Shown in pieces: positions 9,702 to 17,060 of a stretch of 64,000 nt of DNA. Both the position numbers and the translations under genes were made by a program. How positions within the stretch are numbered: position 1 is the first letter of the stretch; the number at the start of each line of letters is the position of its first letter. Below the pieces are notes generated by a model. It was not told where the DNA came from and searched no databases. It saw only the letters and a list, made by a program, of their open reading frames with translations. Source of the stretch: Flavobacteriales bacterium (GTDB taxonomy: Bacteria; Bacteroidota; Bacteroidia; Flavobacteriales_F; PHOS-HE28). Where the stretch lies: the NCBI GenBank assembly GCA_020852835.1, contig JADZAC010000065.1, positions 44,269 through 108,268 of the forward strand, in the 5' to 3' direction.

Positions 9702-9873
9702 AGTTCTGGTAGTCGGTGTCTTCCGTTATCCAGGCGCCTTCTACCTGTGGGTTTTCTCAGGGTTCAGAAGATCATATGACCAATGGTTACGCCAAGGTGA
9801 TGGCAGCTTGGCTGGCATCGTTGGCATTGTTGTAACAGTGGCCCTAGTCTTTCTTTTGCGCTGGTTGTTGTAG
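9673..9873 (+). CDS. Small two-helix membrane protein downstream of the RHS tip
   Basis: 66 residues. Hydrophobic segments at about 6-32 and 46-66 (LAGIVGIVVTVALVFLLRWLL) are separated by a charged loop RRSYDQWLRQGDG. The ATG lies 2 nt after the stop of the RHS gene once the 9629/9630 frameshift is repaired, so the two were probably a tight transcriptional unit. Small genes directly after RHS tips are often cognate immunity or accessory genes. That role is inferred here; no immunity family is recognised. Confidence 0.55.
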   Translation: MEAVFQALFEVLVVGVFRYPGAFYLWVFSGFRRSYDQWLRQGDGSLAGIVGIVVTVALVFLLRWLL

Positions 9874-9911
9874 GCCCCCAACTGGCGCGAGCTTGCAGCT
9901 CGTGCGTTGGT

Positions 9912-10019
9912 TCAGGAAGCGTAGGCCTTCTTGGTCTTGGTATCGCGGATGAAGGCGTCGATCACGTTGATGATCGTGTTCTGGTCGTCCTTGGCCAGTC
10001 GCTGGATCACCCCCTGCTG
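9912..10019 (-). pseudogene. C-terminal remnant of an XRE/HTH-type regulator
   Basis: Reading the minus strand gives IQRLAKDDQNTIINVIDAFI followed by RDTKTKKAYAS and a TGA (9912-9914). This tail pattern (leucine-rich helix, 'vIDAfIrD.K.kkAYA') is typical of small HTH-domain regulators of Bacteroidota. The N-terminal HTH is absent. The frame runs upstream into GC-rich direct repeats starting at 10021, so only the tail survives. Confidence 0.5.
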
Positions 10020-10020
10020 T

Positions 10021-10137
10021 GCCTCGGGTGTCCCAATAACGCGGGTTCGCGCCCCCGCACTGCCTCGGGTGTCCCCACAACGCGGGCACGCGCCCTCGCA
10101 CTCGCTCGCGTGTCCCCCACGCGAGGCCCGCGCCCGG
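10021..10137. repeat. 41-bp direct repeat, two copies plus a partial third
   Basis: 10021-10061 and 10062-10102 both begin GCCTCGGGTGTCCC and end CGCACT, with six or so differences. 10103-10137 resembles the first 35 nt (CGCTCGCGTGTCCCCCACGC). The array abuts the HTH remnant. It contains no credible coding frame. Confidence 0.75.
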
Positions 10138-10353
10138 CTTTTTGCCGGGTTCGCTGCATTGTAGGGCCTCCGGCCCGCCTCAATCCTTCCCGCCTTTCGG
10201 CGTGCTCAGTGCAGCGCCCTTGGCCAGATCCAGCAAGGCCCCTGCACTCGCTCGCGTGCCCCCCACGCGAAGCCCGCGCCCGGATTTTTGCCGGGTGCGT
10301 TTGCATTTTTGGCCTCCGGCCTGCCTCAATCCTTCCGCCCTTCGGCAAGCCCC
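10099..10353. repeat. Two ~109-nt multi-hairpin direct repeats, period 146 nt
   Basis: Copy A is 10099-10207 and copy B is 10245-10353, both beginning CACTCGCTCGCGTG. In copy A three stem-loops follow in order: CTCGCGTG/CACGCGAG (10105-10112 with 10118-10125), CCCGGC/GCCGGG around TTTTT (10133-10149), and GGGCC/GGCCC around TCC (10164-10176). Copy B keeps the same order with compensated or minor changes. The rest of 10354-10524 holds no recognisable gene; it shows a further CCCGGC..CGGGG-like inverted pair near 10387-10400. Confidence 0.75.
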
Positions 10354-10524
10354 CGTTGGCGCTCGGGTGCTTGTATACCATGGCGCCCGGCTTTACCGGG
10401 GGGTCCAGTGATATGCCTGGCGCCGGTAGGAGAATAGTGCTGGTGGGCACCGTTATAAAGGCCGCGACCGGGGCGTTTGATCGCCACAGCTTAGGGCATG
10501 GGCTACCGAACCGGTAAACCGGGT

Positions 10525-11295
10525 TCAGAACGCCACGCCAATGGATACCCCTCCTCGGACGATGGGGAAGACCTTGTCCCGGAAAAAAGCCTCAGCGGAG
10601 TTTGAGTAGCCGTATGCCTCGGGATCGGTAAGAACCTCGCCCAAAAGGAAGACCTGGGCATCGGCATCGTCCTCGTACTGTTCGATGTTGGTTTTGATCG
10701 TCTGGTAGTCGGCGGGTTCAAGGTTTGGGTCGTTGGTTTCGACGTGCGCCTCACCCATGGCCATGCCGTACCCCAGGTTGAAGTCGAGGAAGACGCGCGA
10801 GGCCAGGTCGAACGGGATCCCGATGCCCAGCCCTCCACCCATGCCGGAAGCAGTGCCGTCCAAATTGGCGTGGATGGTGCCGTTGTTCTTCTCATAGTCG
10901 TATGGCACCAGGTAGCTGTAGTTGAAATAGCGCAGGAAAGCTTCCACATAGAAACCATGGAACGCTTCCCGCGGGTAGAACCGGTAGTACGGGTTGGCGT
11001 AGAGGCCTTGCGGCTCGATATCTCCCGTATAGGTCTGCTTCTCCCCGTCGAGGTTGCCGATGGCATCCACATGGAGGGTGCTGGGCAGCTTGTATCCGCC
11101 CAAGAGGCCAACGGTCATCTTGGGGCCGACCTTCTGCTCATAGTTGGCATTGACCGACAACCAGTAGTAGCTGGCAAGATTGGTCTTGATCAGCAACTTG
11201 GGTGCAAACAATGCACTGGCGGTTGCTTCGGCCACCTGTGCTTTCAGCGCAATGGTACTCAACGCCACAACGCCGATCAGAAGTGCTGTTCTCGT
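10525..11295 (-). CDS. Outer-membrane beta-barrel-like protein (DUF3575-like), with a non-standard start codon
   Basis: About 256 residues of alternating aromatic beta-strands (KTNLASYYWLSVNANYEQKV, ANPYYRFYPR, FYVEAFLRYFNYSYLV) with Gly-rich turns and a C-terminal strand ending SIGVAF. This fits a small outer-membrane barrel. The N-terminus reads as an excellent signal peptide RTALLIGVVALSTIALKAQ. The codon where Met is expected (11293-11295) is ACG, with no ATG, GTG or TTG between it and the upstream TAG. The first standard start is GTG 11268, which would cut the signal peptide to 11 residues. Either ACG is used, the start has mutated, or there is a base error. It is monocistronic. Confidence 0.6.
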   Translation of the reverse strand, partial: TRTALLIGVVALSTIALKAQVAEATASALFAPKLLIKTNLASYYWLSVNANYEQKVGPKMTVGLLGGYKLPSTLHVDAIGNLDGEKQTYTGDIEPQGLYANPYYRFYPREAFHGFYVEAFLRYFNYSYLVPYDYEKNNGTIHANLDGTASGMGGGLGIGIPFDLASRVFLDFNLGYGMAMGEAHVETNDPNLEPADYQTIKTNIEQYEDDADAQVFLLGEVLTDPEAYGYSNSAEAFFRDKVFPIVRGGVSIGVAF

Positions 11296-11602
11296 CTGGT
11301 GAAGGTGTTGGTGAAGGAACGCCCGAAATACCTATCGAAATTTAGCGGGGTCCGCCCCATGGGGGCGTGTGCATCGCGAGTATTGGTGATGTCCTTGTGG
11401 CAGGGTTGGCACCGCGCGTCCTGGCCCGGCCAGCCGATGCATCCACGGGCCGACGGGCTTTCGCCGTGCTTTCTTGAAGGTCAGGCGGGGCAGGAGCAGA
11501 AGAGCTTGCCTTTCCGGGTACGGTACGCGGAAGCCCGATGGTGACGGGCATACGGCAAGGCCAAGCGAAAGCGGTGCGGCAGATCCGCTTGATGCTGCTG
11601 CC

Positions 11603-13222
11603 TCACTCCACCACGCCGAACGTTGTGCGGCAGCTCCCCCGGTCGCCCGTGGCAACCAGCAGGTAGCGCCCTGGCGGAAGGTCGCCGATGAACAGGGAGG
11701 TATTGTGGCCACCCGCAACGCGCCAGCTGCGCACAGGCTTCCCCACGAGGTCGAACAATTCCACCGACCACGCAGCGGGCGGTGCCTCCGGCAGTTTAAC
11801 GTGGATATAGTCCCGCGCGGGATCGGGGCTTATGGCCAGGGCGAAGGACTGTGCCGCGGGCAGGCCGGTGTGCAGCACCTGTACGGTGTCGGTAGTGAAC
11901 AAACAGCCATTTCCCATGTCGGCAACTACCCAGTAGCTGCCATCGGAAGGATAGGGCAGTACCGCACCGTTAGCGCCTCCGAGCAGCTCCCCGTTGCGGT
12001 ACCAGGAATAGCCCGTGGCATCGCTGCATTGCAAGGCCGTGTCCAGGTCGGTGAGGGTAGGCGGCGGCATGGGGCAGCGGTCCACCAGTTTGTACACGCG
12101 CTGGGTGATCTGGTTGGCGAGGAAAAGTTCGCCCTGGTGGTTTTCGGCCAAGCAGGTGTTGCCTGCCATGCCCGGGGCCAGCAGTTGTTCATTCAACCAG
12201 CCGCCATTGCCGTCCGGGCGGATGCTGCGGATGCTGCCGTTGCAATAGTCGGTGTAGAGGTAGCGGCCGTACAGGCGCGGGAATTGGGCGCCCCGGTATA
12301 CCTTGCCTCCGATCAGGGCGCAGAAATTCCCCCCGTTCATGATGTTGGCGTGGGTGGCCACCGGGAAGGCAAGCGCGGTGCTGTCCGTGCACAAGCCGGG
12401 CGAATAGGGCATTTCTCCTTCGTAGCAGCGCCAGCCGAAATTCACGCCGCTGGTATCGCCGTGCATGAAGTTCACTTCTTCGTAGCTGCTCTGCCCCACA
12501 TCTCCGAACCACAGGTCGCCGGTGAGGCGGTCCAGTGCAAGGCGGAACGGATTGCGCACGCCGTAGGCATAGATCTCCGGAAGCGTGTCGCCTGCCGCGC
12601 CGGCAAAGGGATTCTCCGCCGGTGCGCTCCAGGTGCCGTCTGCATGCACATCGATCCGCAGGATCTTGGCCAAGCGGGTGTTGAGGCTTTGCCCGCTGTT
12701 GGCCGGATCGCCCTGCGGGCCCCCGTCTCCGATGGACAAATACAAGTAGCCGTCGGGGCCGAACTCCAAGTCGCCGCCCTTATGGATATCCCCGGGCTGG
12801 GCAATGCTCATGAGCACTACTTCGCTGTTGGGGTCGGCCACGTTGGGGTCGTCCCCGCTCACGGAGAAACGCGAAATGATGGTGTTGTGCCCGGCCTCAT
12901 AGGGTTGGGTGTAGTTGACGTAGAAATATCCGTTGTCGGCATAGTCCGGGTCGAAGGTGAGCCCGATCAGGCCCTGTTCGCCGGAGGACATGACGAGCCA
13001 GTAAATGTTGAGGAACGGGTCGGGAAGCACCGTCATGCTGTCCGTAACCACCCAGATGCTGCCCCCTTGGGACGCAACGAAAAGCCTGCCATCTCCCGGG
13101 TCGGCAATGTCGGTGATGTACTGGATGTTGTTTGCCCAAGGCACCAGCTGCACTTCCACCGGCGGTGCTGTTTGGGCCCGGGAGGCTTGCAAAAGGAGCA
13201 ACCCGAGCATGCATATGATCAT
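11603..13222 (-). CDS. Secreted PQQ-type glucose/sorbosone dehydrogenase-like protein with T9SS sorting domain
   Basis: A six-bladed propeller of the GSDH family. ITDIADPGDGRLFVASQGG opens it; GEQGLIGLTFDPDYADNGYFYV, HKGGDLEFGPDGYLYLSIGDGG, YAYGVRNPFRLALD and GDVGQSSYEEVNF are the classic blade motifs (total about 400 residues). An Ig-like stretch precedes the C-terminal T9SS domain (ISPDPARDYIHV, LPPGRYLLVATG). Export by Sec then T9SS is inferred. Family members oxidise sugars with PQQ, but many Bacteroidota members are uncharacterised. The start is uncertain: ATG 13222 gives MIICMLGLLLLQASRAQ, and the frame continues to ATG 13285. A near-consensus -7 box (GATCTTTG, 13292-13299) lies just upstream. 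Confidence 0.85.
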   Translation of the reverse strand: MIICMLGLLLLQASRAQTAPPVEVQLVPWANNIQYITDIADPGDGRLFVASQGGSIWVVTDSMTVLPDPFLNIYWLVMSSGEQGLIGLTFDPDYADNGYFYVNYTQPYEAGHNTIISRFSVSGDDPNVADPNSEVVLMSIAQPGDIHKGGDLEFGPDGYLYLSIGDGGPQGDPANSGQSLNTRLAKILRIDVHADGTWSAPAENPFAGAAGDTLPEIYAYGVRNPFRLALDRLTGDLWFGDVGQSSYEEVNFMHGDTSGVNFGWRCYEGEMPYSPGLCTDSTALAFPVATHANIMNGGNFCALIGGKVYRGAQFPRLYGRYLYTDYCNGSIRSIRPDGNGGWLNEQLLAPGMAGNTCLAENHQGELFLANQITQRVYKLVDRCPMPPPTLTDLDTALQCSDATGYSWYRNGELLGGANGAVLPYPSDGSYWVVADMGNGCLFTTDTVQVLHTGLPAAQSFALAISPDPARDYIHVKLPEAPPAAWSVELFDLVGKPVRSWRVAGGHNTSLFIGDLPPGRYLLVATGDRGSCRTTFGVVE

Positions 13223-13392
13223 ACGTAGGCCGGAGGAACAACTGGCGGGGATGAACAGCCCGGTTTGGTGGTGGCAGGGGATCATGAAAGGCAAAGATCA
13301 CGTTTCCGTAGTGATGCGCGTTCCGTTACCAAGCGCCCGGCCCGCACGTTGTGGAAATACCTCCGGCACGGTGGTGGCCGTAAGCGGCAAGC

Positions 13393-13734
13393 TTAGGTCC
13401 CCAAGGCTTTCAGGAGGTCCCGGTAGGTGATGCCCATGTGGGAGGTGTGGTACACGCACTGGCCATGGCTGATCACCAGGGCCTGCGGCGATTCATGCTG
13501 CACGTGGTAGCGCGTGGCCACTGCATCCGAGATGTCGCGATGGCCCAGCAGGTCGAGGTAGTAGGTCTTGTGAGCCGCGTCATCCGCGGCACTCCAATCC
13601 CGTTCCAGCCGGTGGAGCGCAGCTTTGCTGATGCTGCACCGCGTGCTGTGCTTGAAGATCAGTACCGGGCCCGTGGCAGACAGTTCGTCGATACGATCCA
13701 AATGGCCAAGGGTAGTGAGGGCTCTCCAGTTCAT
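13393..13734 (-). CDS. ytxJ: Bacilliredoxin-like monothiol protein (YtxJ/BrxC family)
   Basis: 113 residues with a thioredoxin-like fold. FKHSTRCSISKAAL carries the single active Cys (TRCSIS, the usual TCPIS/TCxIS site), and HESPQALVI supplies the conserved cis-Pro region. The family removes bacillithiol from oxidised proteins, and many Bacteroidota make bacillithiol. The biosynthesis genes are not in this window. A TACATTCG box (13740-13747) ends 5 nt before the ATG, suggesting a leaderless transcript. The divergent helicase gene begins 178 nt away. Confidence 0.85.
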   Translation of the reverse strand: MNWRALTTLGHLDRIDELSATGPVLIFKHSTRCSISKAALHRLERDWSAADDAAHKTYYLDLLGHRDISDAVATRYHVQHESPQALVISHGQCVYHTSHMGITYRDLLKALGT

Positions 13735-13911
13735 TTGGCCGAATGTACCTGCGCTGTTCCTGCAAGGGACTGACCGACGTCAGGTGCTTCCGAGCGCGGT
13801 AGCACGAGTGCCATGGGAACAGGGCCTTTTCCGCGCGGTGTGTACCTTGGCTTCGTGCCGGCGGCGATCCTGTCGCCAACAACCGGAGCCGTTCTTCCAC
13901 GTTTCAATCCC

Positions 13912-16281
13912 ATGTCCATTGATGTAGCAGGCCGTTCCATTGCCGGAAAGTCTTCCACTGTTGAACACCCGATCCAGGCCTCCATGGCCGGTGATGGCGT
14001 GATCGAAACCACCGAGATGGCCGCGCTGGCCGCGCAGTTCGTGAACAGCACGGCGCGCCACGTGTTCCTCACCGGCAAGGCCGGCACCGGCAAAACCACC
14101 TTCCTGCACCAGCTGGCGCGCAGCACCCACAAGCGCTATGTGATCCTGGCGCCCACGGGCATCGCCGCCCTCAACGCCAAGGGCGTCACCATCCATTCGC
14201 AGTTCCTGCTGCCCTTCGGCAGCTTCATTCCCGAGCGGCAACTGCCCGCCGACATTCCGCCTTACGGCAACTTCCACGACCGCGACACGCTGAGCCGACG
14301 CCACCCGCTGAACGCCGTGCGCCGCAACGTGCTGCGCGATGTGGACCTGCTGATCATCGACGAAGTGAGCATGCTGCGCGCGGACCTGCTGGACGCCATC
14401 GACCACCGCATGCGCAGTGTGCGCCGCGTGTACGACCGCAGCTTCGGCGGCGCCCAGTTGCTGCTCATCGGCGACCTGTTCCAGTTGCCGCCCGTGGTGA
14501 AGGACGACGAGTGGCAGGTGCTGCGCCAGTGGTACAACAGCATGCACTTCTTCGAGTCGCGCGCGCTGAAGGAGGCGGGCTACGCGCACATAGAGCTGGA
14601 CAAGATCTTCCGCCAGCAGGATGCGGACTTCATCGGCATCCTCAACAACCTGCGCAACAACACGGTGACGGCGCAAGATGTGGAAGTGCTGAATGCGCAC
14701 TACAAGGCGAAGATCAGCGAACAGGAATCCGAGGGCGTGATCACCCTCACCACGCACAACCGCACCGCCGACGAGATCAACGAGCGCGCGTTGGCCGCGC
14801 TGCCGGGCAAAGCGCACCGCTTTGAGGCCAAGGTGATCGGCGATTTCCCCCAAAGCATGTACCCGGTGCTGCCGGAACTGGAGCTGAAGGAAGGCGCACA
14901 GATCATGTTCATCCGCAACGACATGGAGAAGGCCTACTTCAACGGGAAGCTGGCCAAGGTCACGGCGATCAACAAGGACGGCATCCAAGTGAAGATGCTC
15001 GACAACGGCATGTCCTATACCCTGAAGACCGAGACTTGGGAGAACAAGCGCTACGTGGTGGACGGCGTGACCAAGGAACAGAAGGAGGAAGTGCTGGGCA
15101 CCTTTGAGCAGTACCCGGTGAAGCTGGCGTGGGCCATCACCGTACACAAAAGCCAGGGGCTCACCTTCGACAAGGCCATCATCGATGTGGGCCACGCCTT
15201 CGCGCCGGGCCAAGTGTACGTGGCGCTCTCACGGCTGCGCACGCTGGGCGGGCTGATCCTGCGCACCCGCATCGACCCCTCGGTGGTGAGCACCGACCGC
15301 GAGGTGGTGGCCTTCAGCGAGCGGCGCCACGCCCAGCAGCCTTTGCCTGAACAATTGAAGGAACAGCAGCGGCAGTACCTGCAAGCCGTGCTGGCCAGCA
15401 CCTTCGACCTCGGCGACATCTTGAAGAAGACCGGCTTCACCCGCAAGGACCACGACGCCGGGGAGTTCGAGGACGAAAGCATGAAGACCGCCTTGGTGCG
15501 CTTCAGCGAAAAGCTGCAGGCCGAAGAGGCCAACACGGCCACCTTCCGCAACCAGTTGCTGCGCTTGCTGCACGGTGCCGATCGCGAAAAGTTGCTGGAG
15601 CGCATCGACAAGGGCGGCGCCTATTACGGCAAGTTGCTGCGCGAAAGCATGCAGGACCTGCTGCAGCACCTGGCCCAGGTGGAACAACTGAGCCGCAGCA
15701 AGCAGTACGCGGACGACCTGCGCGAGATCGACGGCATGCTGGTGAAGAAACTGGCCATGATCGCCAAGGCGGGCAGGATCGCAGCGTGCATCCTGGACGG
15801 CACCGAGATCAAGCCGATGCCCGAAGTGGAGAAAGAGCTTGCGCTTGCGCGGGCTGCGCTGGTGGGGGAAGTGGCGCACTGGGCGGAAGAGCACAAGCCG
15901 AAGTCCAGCGGCAAGAGCGGACGCACGCGCAAGCGGCGTTCCGCCGATTACGTGTTCGCCAAGGAGAAGAAGCCGAAGGCCGAGAAAGGCGATACCTATC
16001 GCAAAACCTACGCGTTGCTGAAGGAAGGCAAAACCCTGGCCGAGGCCGCTGCCGAAAGGCAACTTTCACTTGGCACCCTGGAAGGCCATGCCGCACGGGG
16101 CATCGCGGAGGGCGATGTGGACATTAGTGCGGTGATGGAAGAAGCCGTGCGCGACCACATCGCGGATTGGATGCGCGATTTCCCGGAGAAGGACCTCAAC
16201 GGTGCCCGCGGCCACTTCGGCGAGCTGTACAGCTACGGCCAACTCCGCATGGTGCAGGCGTGGCTGAAGAAGGAGGAGTAG
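13912..16281 (+). CDS. Pif1/RecD-like SF1 helicase with C-terminal HTH_40-type domain
   Basis: 789 residues from ATG 13912. Walker A GKAGTGKTT is at about residues 55-63. APTGIAALNAKGVTIHSQ is motif Ia, IIDEVSMLRADLLDAID is Walker B, and LLIGDLFQLPPV is motif III. TVHKSQGLTFDKAI with VYVALSRLRTLGGLIL are motifs V and VI. The C-terminal third is helical and charged (SGRTRKRRSADYVFAKEK) and ends in an HTH_40-like helicase tail (TYALLKEGKTLAEAAAER). A 5'-3' DNA helicase role in repair or recombination is inferred from the family. The frame extends to 13813, but that region looks untranslated. Confidence 0.9.
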   Translation: MSIDVAGRSIAGKSSTVEHPIQASMAGDGVIETTEMAALAAQFVNSTARHVFLTGKAGTGKTTFLHQLARSTHKRYVILAPTGIAALNAKGVTIHSQFLLPFGSFIPERQLPADIPPYGNFHDRDTLSRRHPLNAVRRNVLRDVDLLIIDEVSMLRADLLDAIDHRMRSVRRVYDRSFGGAQLLLIGDLFQLPPVVKDDEWQVLRQWYNSMHFFESRALKEAGYAHIELDKIFRQQDADFIGILNNLRNNTVTAQDVEVLNAHYKAKISEQESEGVITLTTHNRTADEINERALAALPGKAHRFEAKVIGDFPQSMYPVLPELELKEGAQIMFIRNDMEKAYFNGKLAKVTAINKDGIQVKMLDNGMSYTLKTETWENKRYVVDGVTKEQKEEVLGTFEQYPVKLAWAITVHKSQGLTFDKAIIDVGHAFAPGQVYVALSRLRTLGGLILRTRIDPSVVSTDREVVAFSERRHAQQPLPEQLKEQQRQYLQAVLASTFDLGDILKKTGFTRKDHDAGEFEDESMKTALVRFSEKLQAEEANTATFRNQLLRLLHGADREKLLERIDKGGAYYGKLLRESMQDLLQHLAQVEQLSRSKQYADDLREIDGMLVKKLAMIAKAGRIAACILDGTEIKPMPEVEKELALARAALVGEVAHWAEEHKPKSSGKSGRTRKRRSADYVFAKEKKPKAEKGDTYRKTYALLKEGKTLAEAAAERQLSLGTLEGHAARGIAEGDVDISAVMEEAVRDHIADWMRDFPEKDLNGARGHFGELYSYGQLRMVQAWLKKEE

Positions 16282-16290
16282 TTTGAAAAA

Positions 16291-16523
16291 GCCCTTCGGC
16301 TCCGCTCAGGGCATTATGTGTATTGCGCGAGGGTAATGATGATCTGTCCGGAGCGGAACCGAAGGGCCAACTTCGCCTTCCTTCACATGTTGCCCTGAGC
16401 GGAGCCGAAGGGCACCCACTACACCTATCACACCACTCTGCCCTGAGCAGAGCCGAAGGGCCAACATAGCTTGCTACACCAATTTGCCTTGAGCGGACCT
16501 GAGCGAAGTCGAAGGCCGAAGGG
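16291..16523. repeat. Cluster of 22-nt GCCCT...AGGGC palindromic repeats upstream of the GIY-YIG gene
   Basis: Near-identical imperfect palindromes (ends GCCCT and AGGGC, core GAGCGGAGCCGA) lie at 16291-16312 (inverse orientation), 16346-16367 (degenerate), 16392-16413, 16440-16461 (one change) and 16486-16523 (two merged copies). Most copies are preceded by TTG and followed by CAAC, so the conserved unit is nearer 28 nt. The block fills the 275 nt between the helicase stop and the GIY-YIG start. Confidence 0.9.
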
Positions 16524-16556
16524 CCAACAACACATCCCTGTTTTACATTTCGATCC

Positions 16557-16886
16557 ATGGCCCTCTACGTATACATCCTCCTGTGCAGTGATGCGAGCTA
16601 CTACGTGGGCATCACCAATGATCCTGAATGCCGCTTGGATGAACATCAACAGGGCAAGTACAAAGATGCCTACACGTTCACCCGACGCCCGGTGCAAATG
16701 GTCCATTGCGAATTCTTCCCCGACGGAACGCATCTTCAGGCCAATGCCAGGGAGAAGCAATTGAAGAAATGGACCCGCGCCAAGAAGGAAGCGCTCATTG
16801 CAGGCCGGCTGGAAGAGATCTCAAGGCTTGCTGCGTGCAAGAACGAAAGCCACTTCGCCAATATGCCTCCTGTAGAGCATCGATAG
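16557..16886 (+). CDS. GIY-YIG family nuclease, embedded in the palindromic repeats
   Basis: 109 residues. YVYILLCSD and YYVGITND are the GIY and YIG strands. RLDEHQQGKYKDAYTFTRRP supplies the conserved Arg and the following strand. AREKQLKKWTRAKKEALI contains the catalytic Glu and the basic helix typical of the short UPF0213/YhbQ-like GIY-YIG proteins. All catalytic positions look intact. The last base of its TAG stop (16886) is the first base of a palindrome copy, and repeats lie on both sides within 100 nt. The family is usually called a structure-specific or DNA-damage endonuclease. A link to repeat mobility is my inference. Confidence 0.85.
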   Translation: MALYVYILLCSDASYYVGITNDPECRLDEHQQGKYKDAYTFTRRPVQMVHCEFFPDGTHLQANAREKQLKKWTRAKKEALIAGRLEEISRLAACKNESHFANMPPVEHR

Positions 16887-17060
16887 CCCTTCGGCTCCGC
16901 TCAGGGCAAAGTTTAGTTGGTGATCCTTAATGGGCGGATCAATCAATATGCTGCCCTGAGCGGAGCCGAAGGGCCAACTTCACATCAGATTTGCCCTGAG
17001 CGGAGCCGAAGGGCCGATGACGATCAAGGCAATTGCTTGTCCTGAACGTAGCCGAAGGAC
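16886..17060. repeat. Second cluster of the 22-nt palindromic repeats, running into ppx
   Basis: Copies lie at 16886-16907 (inverse), 16953-16974, 16993-17014 and a diverged one at 17039-17060. The last is translated as the SFGYVQD tail of the exopolyphosphatase on the minus strand. Spacing between copies is irregular (18-67 nt), so this is not a CRISPR. Confidence 0.9.

Noticed and set aside
10007..10517. Overlapping ORFs of 135-147 codons over the hairpin repeats
   Set aside because: The translations are Arg/Pro/Ala-rich low-complexity products of the repeats, in several frames and on both strands.
16291..17060. CRISPR array
   Set aside because: The repeats occur in both orientations with irregular spacing and no cas genes, so they are dispersed palindromes.
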